A stretch of 64,000 nt of DNA from an uncultured Sphingomonas sp. GTDB lineage: Bacteria > Pseudomonadota > Alphaproteobacteria > Sphingomonadales > Sphingomonadaceae. Below, piece by piece: positions 46,560 to 55,082 of the stretch; within the stretch, counting starts at the first letter, position 1; every line of letters begins with the position of its first letter. The translations under genes were made by a program, and so were the position numbers. The stretch lies in contig NZ_CAJYTI010000001.1 of assembly GCF_913777625.1 (NCBI RefSeq), positions 1 to 64,000 of the forward strand. Reading direction: 5' to 3'. The notes beneath the pieces were generated by a model. It did not search any database and had not been told where the DNA came from. It saw only the letters and a list, made by a program, of their open reading frames with translations.

Positions 46560-48913
46560 CGGGCGATCCCCGCGTCGTCGCGAAAGACGTCTCGGCGGGC
46601 CGCCATCTTCCCTATGCCCGCCATGTCGACGAGGGCACGCTGCAAACGCGGGACGGGCTGCTGATGCAGACCATTCGGCTGGGCGGACTGATGTTCGAGA
46701 CGGCGGATACTGCCGAGCTGAACTATCGTGCCGCCCTTCGCGCCGCGATGCTGCACGCCCTGGGGTCATCGCGCTTCGCACTGTGGCATCATGTCGTGCG
46801 CCGCAGCGCCCATGTCGCTCTGGACGCGACGTTCGGCGATGCCTTTTCGCGACGCCTCGACGCGCGCTGGCGCGAAAAGTTGGCGACGCGCCAGATGTAC
46901 GTCAACGACCTGTTCCTGACCGTCGTCCGTCGCCCGGCGGCCGGCCGATCCGGATTGGCGGGTCGGTTCGGTGCGCTCTGGCCGCGATCGTCGGTCGAGC
47001 GTGCCGCCGCACTCGCAGCGGAGGTGCGGGCGCTCGACGGCGCGGTGCAGGCGCTGATCGCGGCGCTCGGCGCTTATGCCCCGCAACGGCTGGAGATCGT
47101 GGAGGCCGCAGGAGTCTGGCGGTCCGAACCGTTGGAATTTCTCGCCTGCCTGTACAACGGCACGATGCGGCCGATGGAACTGCCGCAGGGCGACCTGGGC
47201 GAGCATCTGCCTTGGCGCCGCGTCAGTTTCGGCGAGAGCAGCTTTGAATTGGCGCCGGCCGGGCACGAACCGCGCACGTTCGGCGCGATCGTGTCGATCA
47301 AGGATTATCCCGCGCAGACCATGCCCGGGATGTTCGACGCGCTCTACCGCATGCCGTTCGACATGGTCGCCAGCCAGTCGTTCGCGTTTGTGGAGCGCGC
47401 GGCGGCACTCGGCCGGATGAACCTTGCGTTGCGCCGCATGCGCTCGGCCGAGGACGAAGCCGTTAGTCTCCGGCACGAACTGGCCGGAGCAAAGGACGAG
47501 GTGGCCGCCGGGCGCGCGATGTTCGGCGAGCACCACACCACGCTCACGCTGTATGGCGCGACCCCCGCCCATGTGGACGAAGCGGTGGCGGAAGTCAGCG
47601 CGATGCTAGCGGATCTCGGCATTGTCGGCGTGCGCGAAGAGATCGCGCAGGAAGCAGCTTTCTGGTCGCAATTCCCCGGCAATTTTCGATACATCGCACG
47701 CCGTGCGCTGATTTCTACCGCCAATTTCGCCGGGCTTGCCTCGCTACACAATTTCCCGGTTGGCCGCGCGCGCGGCAATCATTGGGGGGAAGCGGTGACC
47801 TTGCTCGAAACCACTGCCGCCGGTCCGTATTTCTTCAACTTCCATCGCTTTGACCTGGGCAATTTCACAATCATCGGGCCTTCCGGCTCGGGCAAGACGG
47901 TGGTGCTGAACTTTCTCCTGGCGCAAGCCCGCAAGTTCGCGCCGCGCATCGTATTCTTTGACAAGGATCGCGGCGCCGAATTGTTCATTCGGGCGATCGG
48001 CGGCCAATATGACCGGCTGCGACCGGGGGTTCCCGCCGGGCTCAACCCGCTGCTGATGGAGGATACGCCCCCCAATCGCAGCTTTCTGATGGAATGGCTT
48101 TCGATGTTGGCCGGCGGGGTCAGCGTCGAGGAGAGCGACATCCTCCGCGATGCACTCGATGCCAACTTTGCCGCGCCGCGCGCGCATCGGCGCCTGTCGG
48201 ATCTGGTCGCGTTGTTTCGCGGCTATGAGCGCCCGCATGCGGGTGACCTCGCGTCGCGGATGCGGCCCTGGGTGGGAGAAGGCGAGCGCGCGTGGCTGTT
48301 CGACAATGCGGACGATCTGACCGATCTGAACGCGCGCAGCGTCGGCTTCGACATGACGGCCGTGCTGGACGATCCGGGGCTGCGCACGCCGGCGCTATTC
48401 TACTTCTTCCATCGCGTGGAGGAACGGTTGGACGGCACTCCCGCGATCATCGTCATCGACGAAGGATGGAAGGCTCTGGACGATCCGGTCTTCGTCCGGC
48501 GGATCAAGGACTGGGAAAAGACCATCCGCAAAAAGAACGGAATTGTCGGTTTTGCGACGCAGAGCGCTTCCGACGCACTGGAAAGCAAGATTGCCAGCGC
48601 CATCATCGAACAAGCCGCGACGCAGATCTTCATGATCAATCCCAAGGCGCGCGCCGAGGATTATGTCGATGGCTTTGGCCTTTCGCCGCACGAATTCGAC
48701 CTGATCCGCACGCTACCGCAATCTTCCCACTGCTTTCTGATCAAGCACGGGCTCGACAGCGTCATCGCGCGGCTCAATCTGACGGGTGAAACCGAAATAC
48801 TGACGGTGCTGTCGGGGCGCGAGACGACGCTGCGGCGCTACGACGCGCTGGTCGCCGAGACCGGGCTGGAACCGCATGACTGGATCGCGACTCTGGCGGA
48901 GACGGCGACATGA
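46538..48913 (+). CDS. virB4: VirB4 ATPase of type IV secretion
   Basis: A 791-aa assembly ATPase. The N-terminal CagE/TrbE-type domain (about 40-400, with SIKDYPAQTMPGMFDAL) is followed by a RecA-like motor with Walker A GPSGSGKT (447-454) and Walker B AIIVIDEGWKAL (about 636-647), and AATQIFMINPKA near the C-terminus. Length is normal for the family. The ATG at 46538 begins MQLVPPLTGDP; upstream in-frame starts would extend further into virB3. It energises pilus biogenesis or substrate transfer. Confidence 0.95.
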   Translation: MQLVPPLTGDPRVVAKDVSAGRHLPYARHVDEGTLQTRDGLLMQTIRLGGLMFETADTAELNYRAALRAAMLHALGSSRFALWHHVVRRSAHVALDATFGDAFSRRLDARWREKLATRQMYVNDLFLTVVRRPAAGRSGLAGRFGALWPRSSVERAAALAAEVRALDGAVQALIAALGAYAPQRLEIVEAAGVWRSEPLEFLACLYNGTMRPMELPQGDLGEHLPWRRVSFGESSFELAPAGHEPRTFGAIVSIKDYPAQTMPGMFDALYRMPFDMVASQSFAFVERAAALGRMNLALRRMRSAEDEAVSLRHELAGAKDEVAAGRAMFGEHHTTLTLYGATPAHVDEAVAEVSAMLADLGIVGVREEIAQEAAFWSQFPGNFRYIARRALISTANFAGLASLHNFPVGRARGNHWGEAVTLLETTAAGPYFFNFHRFDLGNFTIIGPSGSGKTVVLNFLLAQARKFAPRIVFFDKDRGAELFIRAIGGQYDRLRPGVPAGLNPLLMEDTPPNRSFLMEWLSMLAGGVSVEESDILRDALDANFAAPRAHRRLSDLVALFRGYERPHAGDLASRMRPWVGEGERAWLFDNADDLTDLNARSVGFDMTAVLDDPGLRTPALFYFFHRVEERLDGTPAIIVIDEGWKALDDPVFVRRIKDWEKTIRKKNGIVGFATQSASDALESKIASAIIEQAATQIFMINPKARAEDYVDGFGLSPHEFDLIRTLPQSSHCFLIKHGLDSVIARLNLTGETEILTVLSGRETTLRRYDALVAETGLEPHDWIATLAETAT

Positions 48914-50154
48914 GCTGTCCGGCACTGCACACCGGCACGCATTTTCTGGGGACCGCCCTCACCCTGCTCGACTGTCAGGCGCGTGGAATAGGTGCCTACG
49001 GCTATGGCGCGCTGGCCGATCCGAGCTCGATGGTGGCGGTCGCATCGGGCGGGATGCTGACGCTCTTCGTCGCGCTGTTCGGTGTGCGGCTGATGCTGGG
49101 CGAACCTCTCGACGGCCGCGATGCGGTGGGCGCAGTATTGCGCATCGCCATCGTCCTGACGCTCGCGACCTCCTGGCCGGCTTGGCGGGTGATCGGACAG
49201 GATCTGGTGCTCGACGCCCCGACGGACATCGCGAACGTCATCGCCCGGGGGGCGGGGCTGGACCCGACCAGCGGCGGGACGATGGGCGCCCGCTTGCAGG
49301 CGGTGGACGATGGCATCGTGGCAATGACGATGCTCAGTGCGAAAGGTGCCTCGGGTGCCTATGCCGGGCAGAATGCCGGGCCGTATGGCGATCCGATCGG
49401 CTCCATCGCCCTGATGGACAAGATGGGCCTGGCGCTGGGACGGATCGCATTTCTGGCCGGCACGATCGCTCCCTATGCGGTGACCCGGATCGGCGCCGGG
49501 CTATTGCTGGCGCTGGCACCCGCGATCGCCGGCCTATTGCTGTTCGGCGAGACGGCTGCGCTGTTTGCGGGCTGGCTGCGTGGGCTGGCCTTTGTCCTGC
49601 TGGCGGGAATGTTCTTTGCCCTGAGCAGTCGGGTGGAGCTGGCGCTGATCGAGCCGTGGCTGCGTGAGGCGGTAAGCTTGCGGGTGGCCGGAGCGATCAC
49701 GCCGTCCTTTGCCACGGAACTGGTCGTGCTCGCGCTGGCCGGCGGCTCGCTGCAGGCCGGGTTGCTGATGCTGGCCGCGCGCGTCGCGTTTCTGCCCGGC
49801 GTCGCGGCGAGTCGCGCGGCGACGGCAGTGCGCGCGGTGCCGCCGACCGCACAGCCTGCAATGGCGGCCAGCCTGGTGCCAAGGCCTGACCTCGGCGTGA
49901 GGGGCACCCCGCCGCTCGCCAGCCCGGGTCGGGCCAGCGTGATCGCGGATGCGCTGGCGGTTCGCCTGCACCGCGAAGGCGCATCGGCTTCGGCGCCGCT
50001 GTCGACGCCCACCGCCGGGCCAGTAGAGCGGCTTCCCCGGCCAACGACCAGCGCCCCGGCGCCGCTCTCGCAACGAGAACCGCTCGGTAGCAGCTATCGC
50101 CGTCAGGGTACGCCCGTTTCATCCCTGCACGCGCGCCGGGATAGCCGGTCATGA
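48910..50154 (+). CDS. virB6: VirB6/TrbL-type channel protein
   Basis: A 414-aa polytopic membrane protein with about six TM helices (about 38-60, 72-95, 145-165, 175-200, 205-230 and 240-275) and a long Pro/Ser/Ala-rich cytoplasmic tail (about 290-414). It fits the VirB6/TrbL component of the inner-membrane channel. The ATG overlaps virB4 by four bases. There is no virB5 gene between virB4 and virB6, where it is usually found. Confidence 0.9.
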   Translation: MSCPALHTGTHFLGTALTLLDCQARGIGAYGYGALADPSSMVAVASGGMLTLFVALFGVRLMLGEPLDGRDAVGAVLRIAIVLTLATSWPAWRVIGQDLVLDAPTDIANVIARGAGLDPTSGGTMGARLQAVDDGIVAMTMLSAKGASGAYAGQNAGPYGDPIGSIALMDKMGLALGRIAFLAGTIAPYAVTRIGAGLLLALAPAIAGLLLFGETAALFAGWLRGLAFVLLAGMFFALSSRVELALIEPWLREAVSLRVAGAITPSFATELVVLALAGGSLQAGLLMLAARVAFLPGVAASRAATAVRAVPPTAQPAMAASLVPRPDLGVRGTPPLASPGRASVIADALAVRLHREGASASAPLSTPTAGPVERLPRPTTSAPAPLSQREPLGSSYRRQGTPVSSLHARRDSRS

Positions 50155-50870
50155 CCGCATCACGCGATCCCGTGGTTCAAAACTGGCTGGACCGAGCCGA
50201 TGATTGGCAGCGCGATCGCGAAGCCGGTCAGCGTCGTGCGCTGGCCATCGGATATGGCCTTGCCGGCGTGATGACACTGGTGGCGCTGTGCGAGGCGTTC
50301 GCGCTGGCGGCGCTCAGCCCGTTGAAGACGGCAGTCCCATATACCCTCCTGGTCGACCGCCAGACCGGCTATGTCGAAACGCTCAAGCCCCTCGACCAAC
50401 GCACGATCGCGCCGGACGCGGCGCTCACCCGATCGATGATCGCGCAATATGTCCTGGCGCGCGAGGGCTTCGACATCAGCACCGTGCAGTCGGATTACCG
50501 CAAGGTGGTGCTGTGGTCCTCGGGCGAGGCGCGGGACCGCTATGTTGCCGGAATGCAGCCGAGCAATCCCGCCAGCCCGCTTGCGCGATACCCACGCCGG
50601 GCGCTGGTCGAAGTCGAGATCCGCGGATTGTCTTCGCTCGCGCCCAACGTGATGCTCGTCCGCTACGCAACCCGGCGCACCGATCTCGCCACCAATGAAC
50701 CACCGCAAATGTGGCAGGCGGTGGTGTCGTTCCGCTTTTCCAACGAGGCGATGAGCGCGGCGGACCGGTTGCTCAATCCGCTGGGCTTCCAGGTCATTCG
50801 CTATCGTCGTGATGCCGAGACGATCGCGGACCCGGTACGCCCCGCGGCAACAGGCGCTACCGCACCATGA
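50151..50870 (+). CDS. virB8: VirB8 assembly protein
   Basis: A 239-aa bitopic protein: N-terminal cytoplasmic segment, TM helix at about 30-52, and a periplasmic NTF2-like domain with the VirB8 features PYTLLVDRQTGYVE, VLAREGFD and QMWQAVVSFRF. It nucleates the T4SS inner-membrane complex. Overlaps both neighbours by four bases. Confidence 0.94.
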   Translation: MTASRDPVVQNWLDRADDWQRDREAGQRRALAIGYGLAGVMTLVALCEAFALAALSPLKTAVPYTLLVDRQTGYVETLKPLDQRTIAPDAALTRSMIAQYVLAREGFDISTVQSDYRKVVLWSSGEARDRYVAGMQPSNPASPLARYPRRALVEVEIRGLSSLAPNVMLVRYATRRTDLATNEPPQMWQAVVSFRFSNEAMSAADRLLNPLGFQVIRYRRDAETIADPVRPAATGATAP

Positions 50871-51238
50871 GGGCGCTGGCGGCCTTGGCAGCGCTGGCGT
50901 TGGCAGGGTGCGCGTCGGGGCGCGGCATCAGCGTGGCACCTGCCGTCGCACCCGTGCCCGTAGCCGCAATCGGCCATGTCTACCGCTTGTCGGGCGATCG
51001 CCTCCTATGGCCGGTCGCGATGCAGGATGACGGCGCGCGGACGTTCATCACCTGGGCCAGCGATCAGCCGCTCCCGGCGGTCTTCGCGCTCAACGACCTC
51101 GGGCATGAAGAAATGGTCGATGGCTATATGCGTGGCGGTGTTTTCGTGATCGACCGACTCTACGGCGCATTCATATTCCGAATCGATCGGGCGGAAGCCG
51201 CGGCGCGGCGGATGTCCGATGCCGGTGCTCCGCGATGA
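50867..51238 (+). CDS. virB9: Lipoprotein with VirB9 C-terminal domain only (mini-VirB9)
   Basis: A 123-aa protein with a lipoprotein signal (LALAGC, C15), followed directly by the VirB9/TrbG C-terminal beta domain. This part has RLSGDRLLWPVAMQDDGARTF-type strands, QPLPAVFAL and a late VDG...FVIDRLYGAFIFRI. VirB9 is normally about 230-300 aa and is not a lipoprotein; the N-terminal half is missing. The lipid anchor resembles VirB7, which is absent here, so the gene may combine the two roles. It lies exactly where virB9 belongs and is coupled by overlaps, so it is not a random fragment. Confidence 0.85.
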   Translation: MRALAALAALALAGCASGRGISVAPAVAPVPVAAIGHVYRLSGDRLLWPVAMQDDGARTFITWASDQPLPAVFALNDLGHEEMVDGYMRGGVFVIDRLYGAFIFRIDRAEAAARRMSDAGAPR

Positions 51239-52311
51239 CCGTGCCGAGCAACGATTCTGCGTCGAACAGCCTGCGCCCGCTCGTCGCCGGCGCGGCGGGC
51301 AGGCGCTCGCTATGGATGGGCATCGCAGTGCTCGGCCTTGTGGGCGCCGGCCTCTTCGCGATGCTCGAAAGCCGCCGCAATGCGCAGCAGGAGCCGGCGC
51401 TCGGCGCGAGGTTGGGCGCAGTGGAGGGCGCGTCGTCGACGGCGAGGAGCGATTTCCCGCCACTGACGCTGCCACAGGCCGATCCAGAACCGCCCATGCC
51501 GCAGCCGATATCGGTTGGTCCGGCCGCGGCTGCCTTCACCGCGCCGGCATTGCCCCCCGCTCCCCATCCTGTGCCGGCGGCGGTTCCCCCCGCCGCCTAT
51601 GTCATGCCTGTCCCTGCTCCGGCCGTGGGCATGGGCAAACAGGCCGGTGTCTATGATGGTGCGCGCCAACACGTCGATGTGCCGGGCACCGGCAATGCGA
51701 ATGCCGATCGCGTGCTGGCAGTCCCGTTCGCCAACCCTTCCAGCACCGTCCCCAAGGGGGCGGTTATCCAGGCGGTGCTGGAAAGCGCGCTCGATTCCAC
51801 CCGTGTCGGCATGGTCCGCGCGATCGTTTCGCGCGACGTCCACGGCTTCGACGGCACGCACGTGGTGGTTCCGCGCGGGAGCCGGCTCATCGGCGAGTAC
51901 AAGACTGATCAGGCAGCGGGCCAGGCGCGCGCGCTCATCCAGTGGCAGCGATTGATGCGCCCCGATGGTGCGACAATCGCGCTCGAATCCCCGGCCGCCG
52001 ACCCGCTGGGCCGTGCAGGCGTGGCTGGCAAGGTGCACAGCCACTTCTGGGCGCGCCTTGGAGGGGCGCTGCTGCAATCTACGATCAATGTCGGCAATCA
52101 GGTCGCCGTCAACGATTTGTCGAAGACGGGGGTCTATGTGCTGCCGGGAGTAGGCAGCTACCCCGCTACCGCCGGGGCGGCCGCAAGCGGTGGTGCCCTG
52201 ATTCCGCAGATCACCACCACGGTACCCCAGCCCAGTCTGACCGTGCCAGCAGGTACCAGCGTTTCGGTGTTCGTCGCGCGCGATCTCGATTTTTCGGAGG
52301 TCGGGCCGTGA
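51235..52311 (+). CDS. virB10: VirB10/TrbI core complex protein
   Basis: A 358-aa protein: short cytoplasmic N-terminus, TM helix at about 26-44, Pro-rich spacer (about 75-130), and a C-terminal beta-barrel domain. The latter has the family blocks FANPSSTVPKGAVIQAVLES, RGSRLIGEY, the antenna-region segment GGALLQSTINVG, and SVFVARDLDFS at the end. It spans the envelope from inner to outer membrane. Confidence 0.95.
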   Translation: MTVPSNDSASNSLRPLVAGAAGRRSLWMGIAVLGLVGAGLFAMLESRRNAQQEPALGARLGAVEGASSTARSDFPPLTLPQADPEPPMPQPISVGPAAAAFTAPALPPAPHPVPAAVPPAAYVMPVPAPAVGMGKQAGVYDGARQHVDVPGTGNANADRVLAVPFANPSSTVPKGAVIQAVLESALDSTRVGMVRAIVSRDVHGFDGTHVVVPRGSRLIGEYKTDQAAGQARALIQWQRLMRPDGATIALESPAADPLGRAGVAGKVHSHFWARLGGALLQSTINVGNQVAVNDLSKTGVYVLPGVGSYPATAGAAASGGALIPQITTTVPQPSLTVPAGTSVSVFVARDLDFSEVGP

Positions 52312-53261
52312 CGGCGCTGGTATCCACCTGGTTGCACAGCGGACTGGCCCCCCTCGCACCGTTTCTGGCACGCACCGACGTCACCGACATCTGGATCAAC
52401 ATGCCCGGTGAAATCTGGGTCGAGGCGTTGGGGCAGCAGCCTTGCCGCCACGTCTTGCCCGAGCTCACCGATGCGCATCTGTTGCGACTGGTACGGCAGG
52501 TCGCCGCCCATTCGGCGCAGGCCATCAGCCGGCGCCATCCGATCCTGTCGGCCAGTCTGCCGGGAGGCGAGCGGGTGCAGGTGGTGATGCCGCCGGCGAC
52601 GCGCGGTGCGATCGCCATCGCCATCCGCAAGCCGTCCGTGGCCAGCCTCGATCTGGCGGCGTACGTGGTACCGAGCGACGATGCGGGTGCCGCCACGCCG
52701 CCGGTCGAGGGCGATGACGTCGTCGCGCTATTGCGAGGCGCGGTAAGGGCTCGGCGCAACATCCTGATCTCGGGCGGCACGTCGACGGGAAAGACCACGT
52801 TTCTCAACGCGCTGATCGCAGAAATCGCACAGCACGAACGGCTGGTGCTGATCGAGGATACGCCCGAAATCAACGTCGCACAGCCGAACCATGTCGGTCT
52901 TCTGGCGGTGCGCGGGGGACAGGGCGAGGCGGAGGTCACGGCCGAGGATTTGCTGATCGCCAGTCTGCGGCTGCGACCCGATCGCATCATTCTGGGGGAG
53001 ATCAGGGGAGCGGAGGCGGCCACTTTCCTGCGTGCGATCAACACGGGACACCCCGGATCGCTATCGACAATTCACGCCGATTCCCCGCTCCGCGCGATCG
53101 ACCAGCTCGCGCTGCTCGTGCTGCAAACCGGTATCCGGATGACATTCGAGGATGTGGTGACCTATGTCCGCCGTTCGATCGACATCATCGTTCAGCTGGA
53201 GCGCAGCGGCGGGCAGCGGCGGATCCGCCAGACCCTGACGCTGAAGCGGTTCTCCGACTGA
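52308..53261 (+). CDS. virB11: VirB11 hexameric ATPase
   Basis: A 317-aa traffic ATPase. N-terminal domain about 1-140; Walker A GGTSTGKTTF (156-165), Asp box LIEDTPEI, Walker B RIILGEIRGAEA, His box GSLSTIHADSP. GTG start overlapping virB10 (GTGA), with GGAGG nine nt upstream. It is the last gene of the cluster; no virD4 coupling protein, relaxase or virB1 follows. Confidence 0.95.
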   Translation: MTALVSTWLHSGLAPLAPFLARTDVTDIWINMPGEIWVEALGQQPCRHVLPELTDAHLLRLVRQVAAHSAQAISRRHPILSASLPGGERVQVVMPPATRGAIAIAIRKPSVASLDLAAYVVPSDDAGAATPPVEGDDVVALLRGAVRARRNILISGGTSTGKTTFLNALIAEIAQHERLVLIEDTPEINVAQPNHVGLLAVRGGQGEAEVTAEDLLIASLRLRPDRIILGEIRGAEAATFLRAINTGHPGSLSTIHADSPLRAIDQLALLVLQTGIRMTFEDVVTYVRRSIDIIVQLERSGGQRRIRQTLTLKRFSD

Positions 53262-53827
53262 TTTGTTCGTGGCTGCCACCGCCGCTACCGACAGCTACGA
53301 CACCGAGGTTGGTCGATCGCGCAGAACGCCCCGGCCGCGCGTACGTCTTTCCATCCTTCCTCGCTCCGATCGATCGGGCAATGGACAGGCCCGCGGGATC
53401 GTTGAGCGAGGGAGAGGATCTCCGCGAATGCTTAGCGGGCGATCCCGCGGACTGGCTGCGCAGCAGCGTGGCCTTCGTCCTCCCCCCTCCCCCGCGCATG
53501 CGCCGCCGGCGCTGCCCCCTTCGGATCCAACCCCGCCGGACCGGGACTCGCCCAAGCCGGCGTTGCTCCGCGCGCATACCAGGACGCACCGCGTGCGCGT
53601 ACATCATCCAGCCTCCACCGATAGAACAACTGTACTACCTTCATTAATAGGCACGACAAATTTTCGATAAATTCTTGTTACGGCATCGTGTTATTTGTTA
53701 ATATCTAACAACGCTGTCGGACTTTCATCGTGGCATCAATTATGAAAAACCCAGAATGCCGCGCTGATTCCGCTGGCTACCGGCTATAAATCAACAACTT
53801 AACACGGCAACAAGGATAGGTACGCAG
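53262..53827. other. Intergenic region between virB11 and aquaporin
   Basis: The first ~380 bp are GC-rich with no supportable gene. The last ~190 bp turn sharply AT-rich and form the aquaporin promoter region, with a perfect dyad TTGTTA-N5-TAACAA at 53695-53711. No terminator with a T-tract was found after virB11. Confidence 0.5.
53695..53711. promoter_or_regulatory. aqpZ: Dyad TTGTTA-N5-TAACAA upstream of aqpZ
   Basis: Perfect 6-bp inverted repeat in the AT-rich leader, about 117 bp before the aquaporin start. It looks like an operator; the regulator is unknown. Confidence 0.35.
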
Positions 53828-54535
53828 GTGCAGTACAAATTATCGGCAGAATTTTTCGGGACGTTCTGGCTCGTTTTCGGCGGGTGCGGTTCGGCGGTGC
53901 TGGCTGCGGCATTTCCCGCACTGGGAATCGGCTTTGCCGGCGTCGCACTGGCGTTCGGCTTGACCGTGATGACCATGGCCTATGCCGTCGGCGGAATCTC
54001 GGGCGGCCATTTCAACCCCGCCGTCTCGCTCGGCCTTGCCGTCGCAGGCCGGTTCGATTGGCGCGACCTGCTGCCCTATTGGATCGCACAGGTGCTGGGC
54101 TCAGTGGTCGCCGCAGGCGCACTCTACGTCATTGCCACCGGCCAGCCAGGCTTCAGCGTCGGCGGCTTTGCTTCGAACGGGTTTGGCGACTTGTCGCCGG
54201 GGCATTATTCCCTTCTGGCAGCCGCATTGATCGAAGTGATCCTCACGGCCGGCTTTCTGGTGGTCATCCTGGGTTCCACCGCGCGCCTGGTTCCCGCCGG
54301 CTTTGCCCCGATCGCCATCGGCCTTGCCCTGACGCTGATCCACCTGATCTCGATCCCCGTTACCAACACCTCCGTCAATCCGGCTCGGTCGTCCGGCGTC
54401 GCGCTGATCGCGCAAACCGGTGCGCTCAGCCAATTGTGGCTGTTCTGGGTCGCGCCATTGGCGGGCGCTGTGATCGGCGCGCTGATCTGGCGGTACCTGC
54501 TGGCGGGGTCGACGGAAAGCACGTCGAACGGCTGA
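53828..54535 (+). CDS. aqpZ: Aquaporin Z
   Basis: A 235-aa water channel with six TM helices and two NPA half-helices, at N63-A65 (HFNPAVS) and N184-A186 (SVNPARSSG). The selectivity-filter residues F43, H172, T181 and R187 match the AqpZ pattern, which favours water over glycerol. GTG start. It stands alone behind an AT-rich promoter region. Confidence 0.94.
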   Translation: MQYKLSAEFFGTFWLVFGGCGSAVLAAAFPALGIGFAGVALAFGLTVMTMAYAVGGISGGHFNPAVSLGLAVAGRFDWRDLLPYWIAQVLGSVVAAGALYVIATGQPGFSVGGFASNGFGDLSPGHYSLLAAALIEVILTAGFLVVILGSTARLVPAGFAPIAIGLALTLIHLISIPVTNTSVNPARSSGVALIAQTGALSQLWLFWVAPLAGAVIGALIWRYLLAGSTESTSNG

Positions 54536-55082
54536 TTGCTCCCGGCAATCGCGAGGCTGGTTTCGCCTTATCGGATCAGACCTGCCTTCCCACGCACATA
54601 TCCCTGGTGCCGCCCCGCGCGTGCGCCAGGGGAATGTGGATGGCGCACGCCTCGGCGGGCAGTGCCTTCGCTTCCGCTGACCACGCTGTGCGCGGCCGTG
54701 CTGACGTCGACCCGGCAGCCTATCGCCGGCGCGTGCAGACGCCGCGCGCGACAGATCGTCGGCGCCCCGAACCGTATGGGCTTTACGAGCCGCCCCACAG
54801 AGTCAAAGATCAGGCGGCGACGGCGTCTTAGTACGGTCGACGTTGCAGGGATCGAGTACCTGCGCACCTTAGGATCGTGTCGCTGCCGGCAGGCACCGGA
54901 CCGTCAGCCCGCTCCGCACTTCCATGCCCGTGGCATCCCGCAGCGCCACCCGGACGCGCGCCAAGCACAACAGCGCCCCCTTGTCGCGAGAGCTCCGTAA
55001 AAACCCCTAAGCCGGCAAACATGCATCTCCGCGCGTACCCGTACGTTCAGCGTTCGTATACGAAATCACGCCGCGCGGGTTC
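54536..55082. other. Intergenic region between aqpZ and the PAS-LuxR gene
   Basis: About 550 bp of GC-rich sequence. Several frames are open but none has a ribosome site, a recognisable domain or natural codon use. No RNA gene or clear hairpin terminator was seen. It must carry the promoter of the PAS-LuxR gene. Confidence 0.45.

Noticed and set aside
45835..53261. Integrative conjugative element
   Set aside because: No integrase, relaxase, coupling protein, origin of transfer or flanking direct repeats visible; gene content does not support self-transfer.
53263..53670. Short frames between virB11 and aqpZ, considered as virB1, virB5 or virD4 remnants
   Set aside because: Pro/Arg-rich in every frame, no lytic transglycosylase, pilin or ATPase motif, no ribosome site.
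54536..55000. A 154-codon frame after aqpZ
   Set aside because: No start context and no protein-like pattern.
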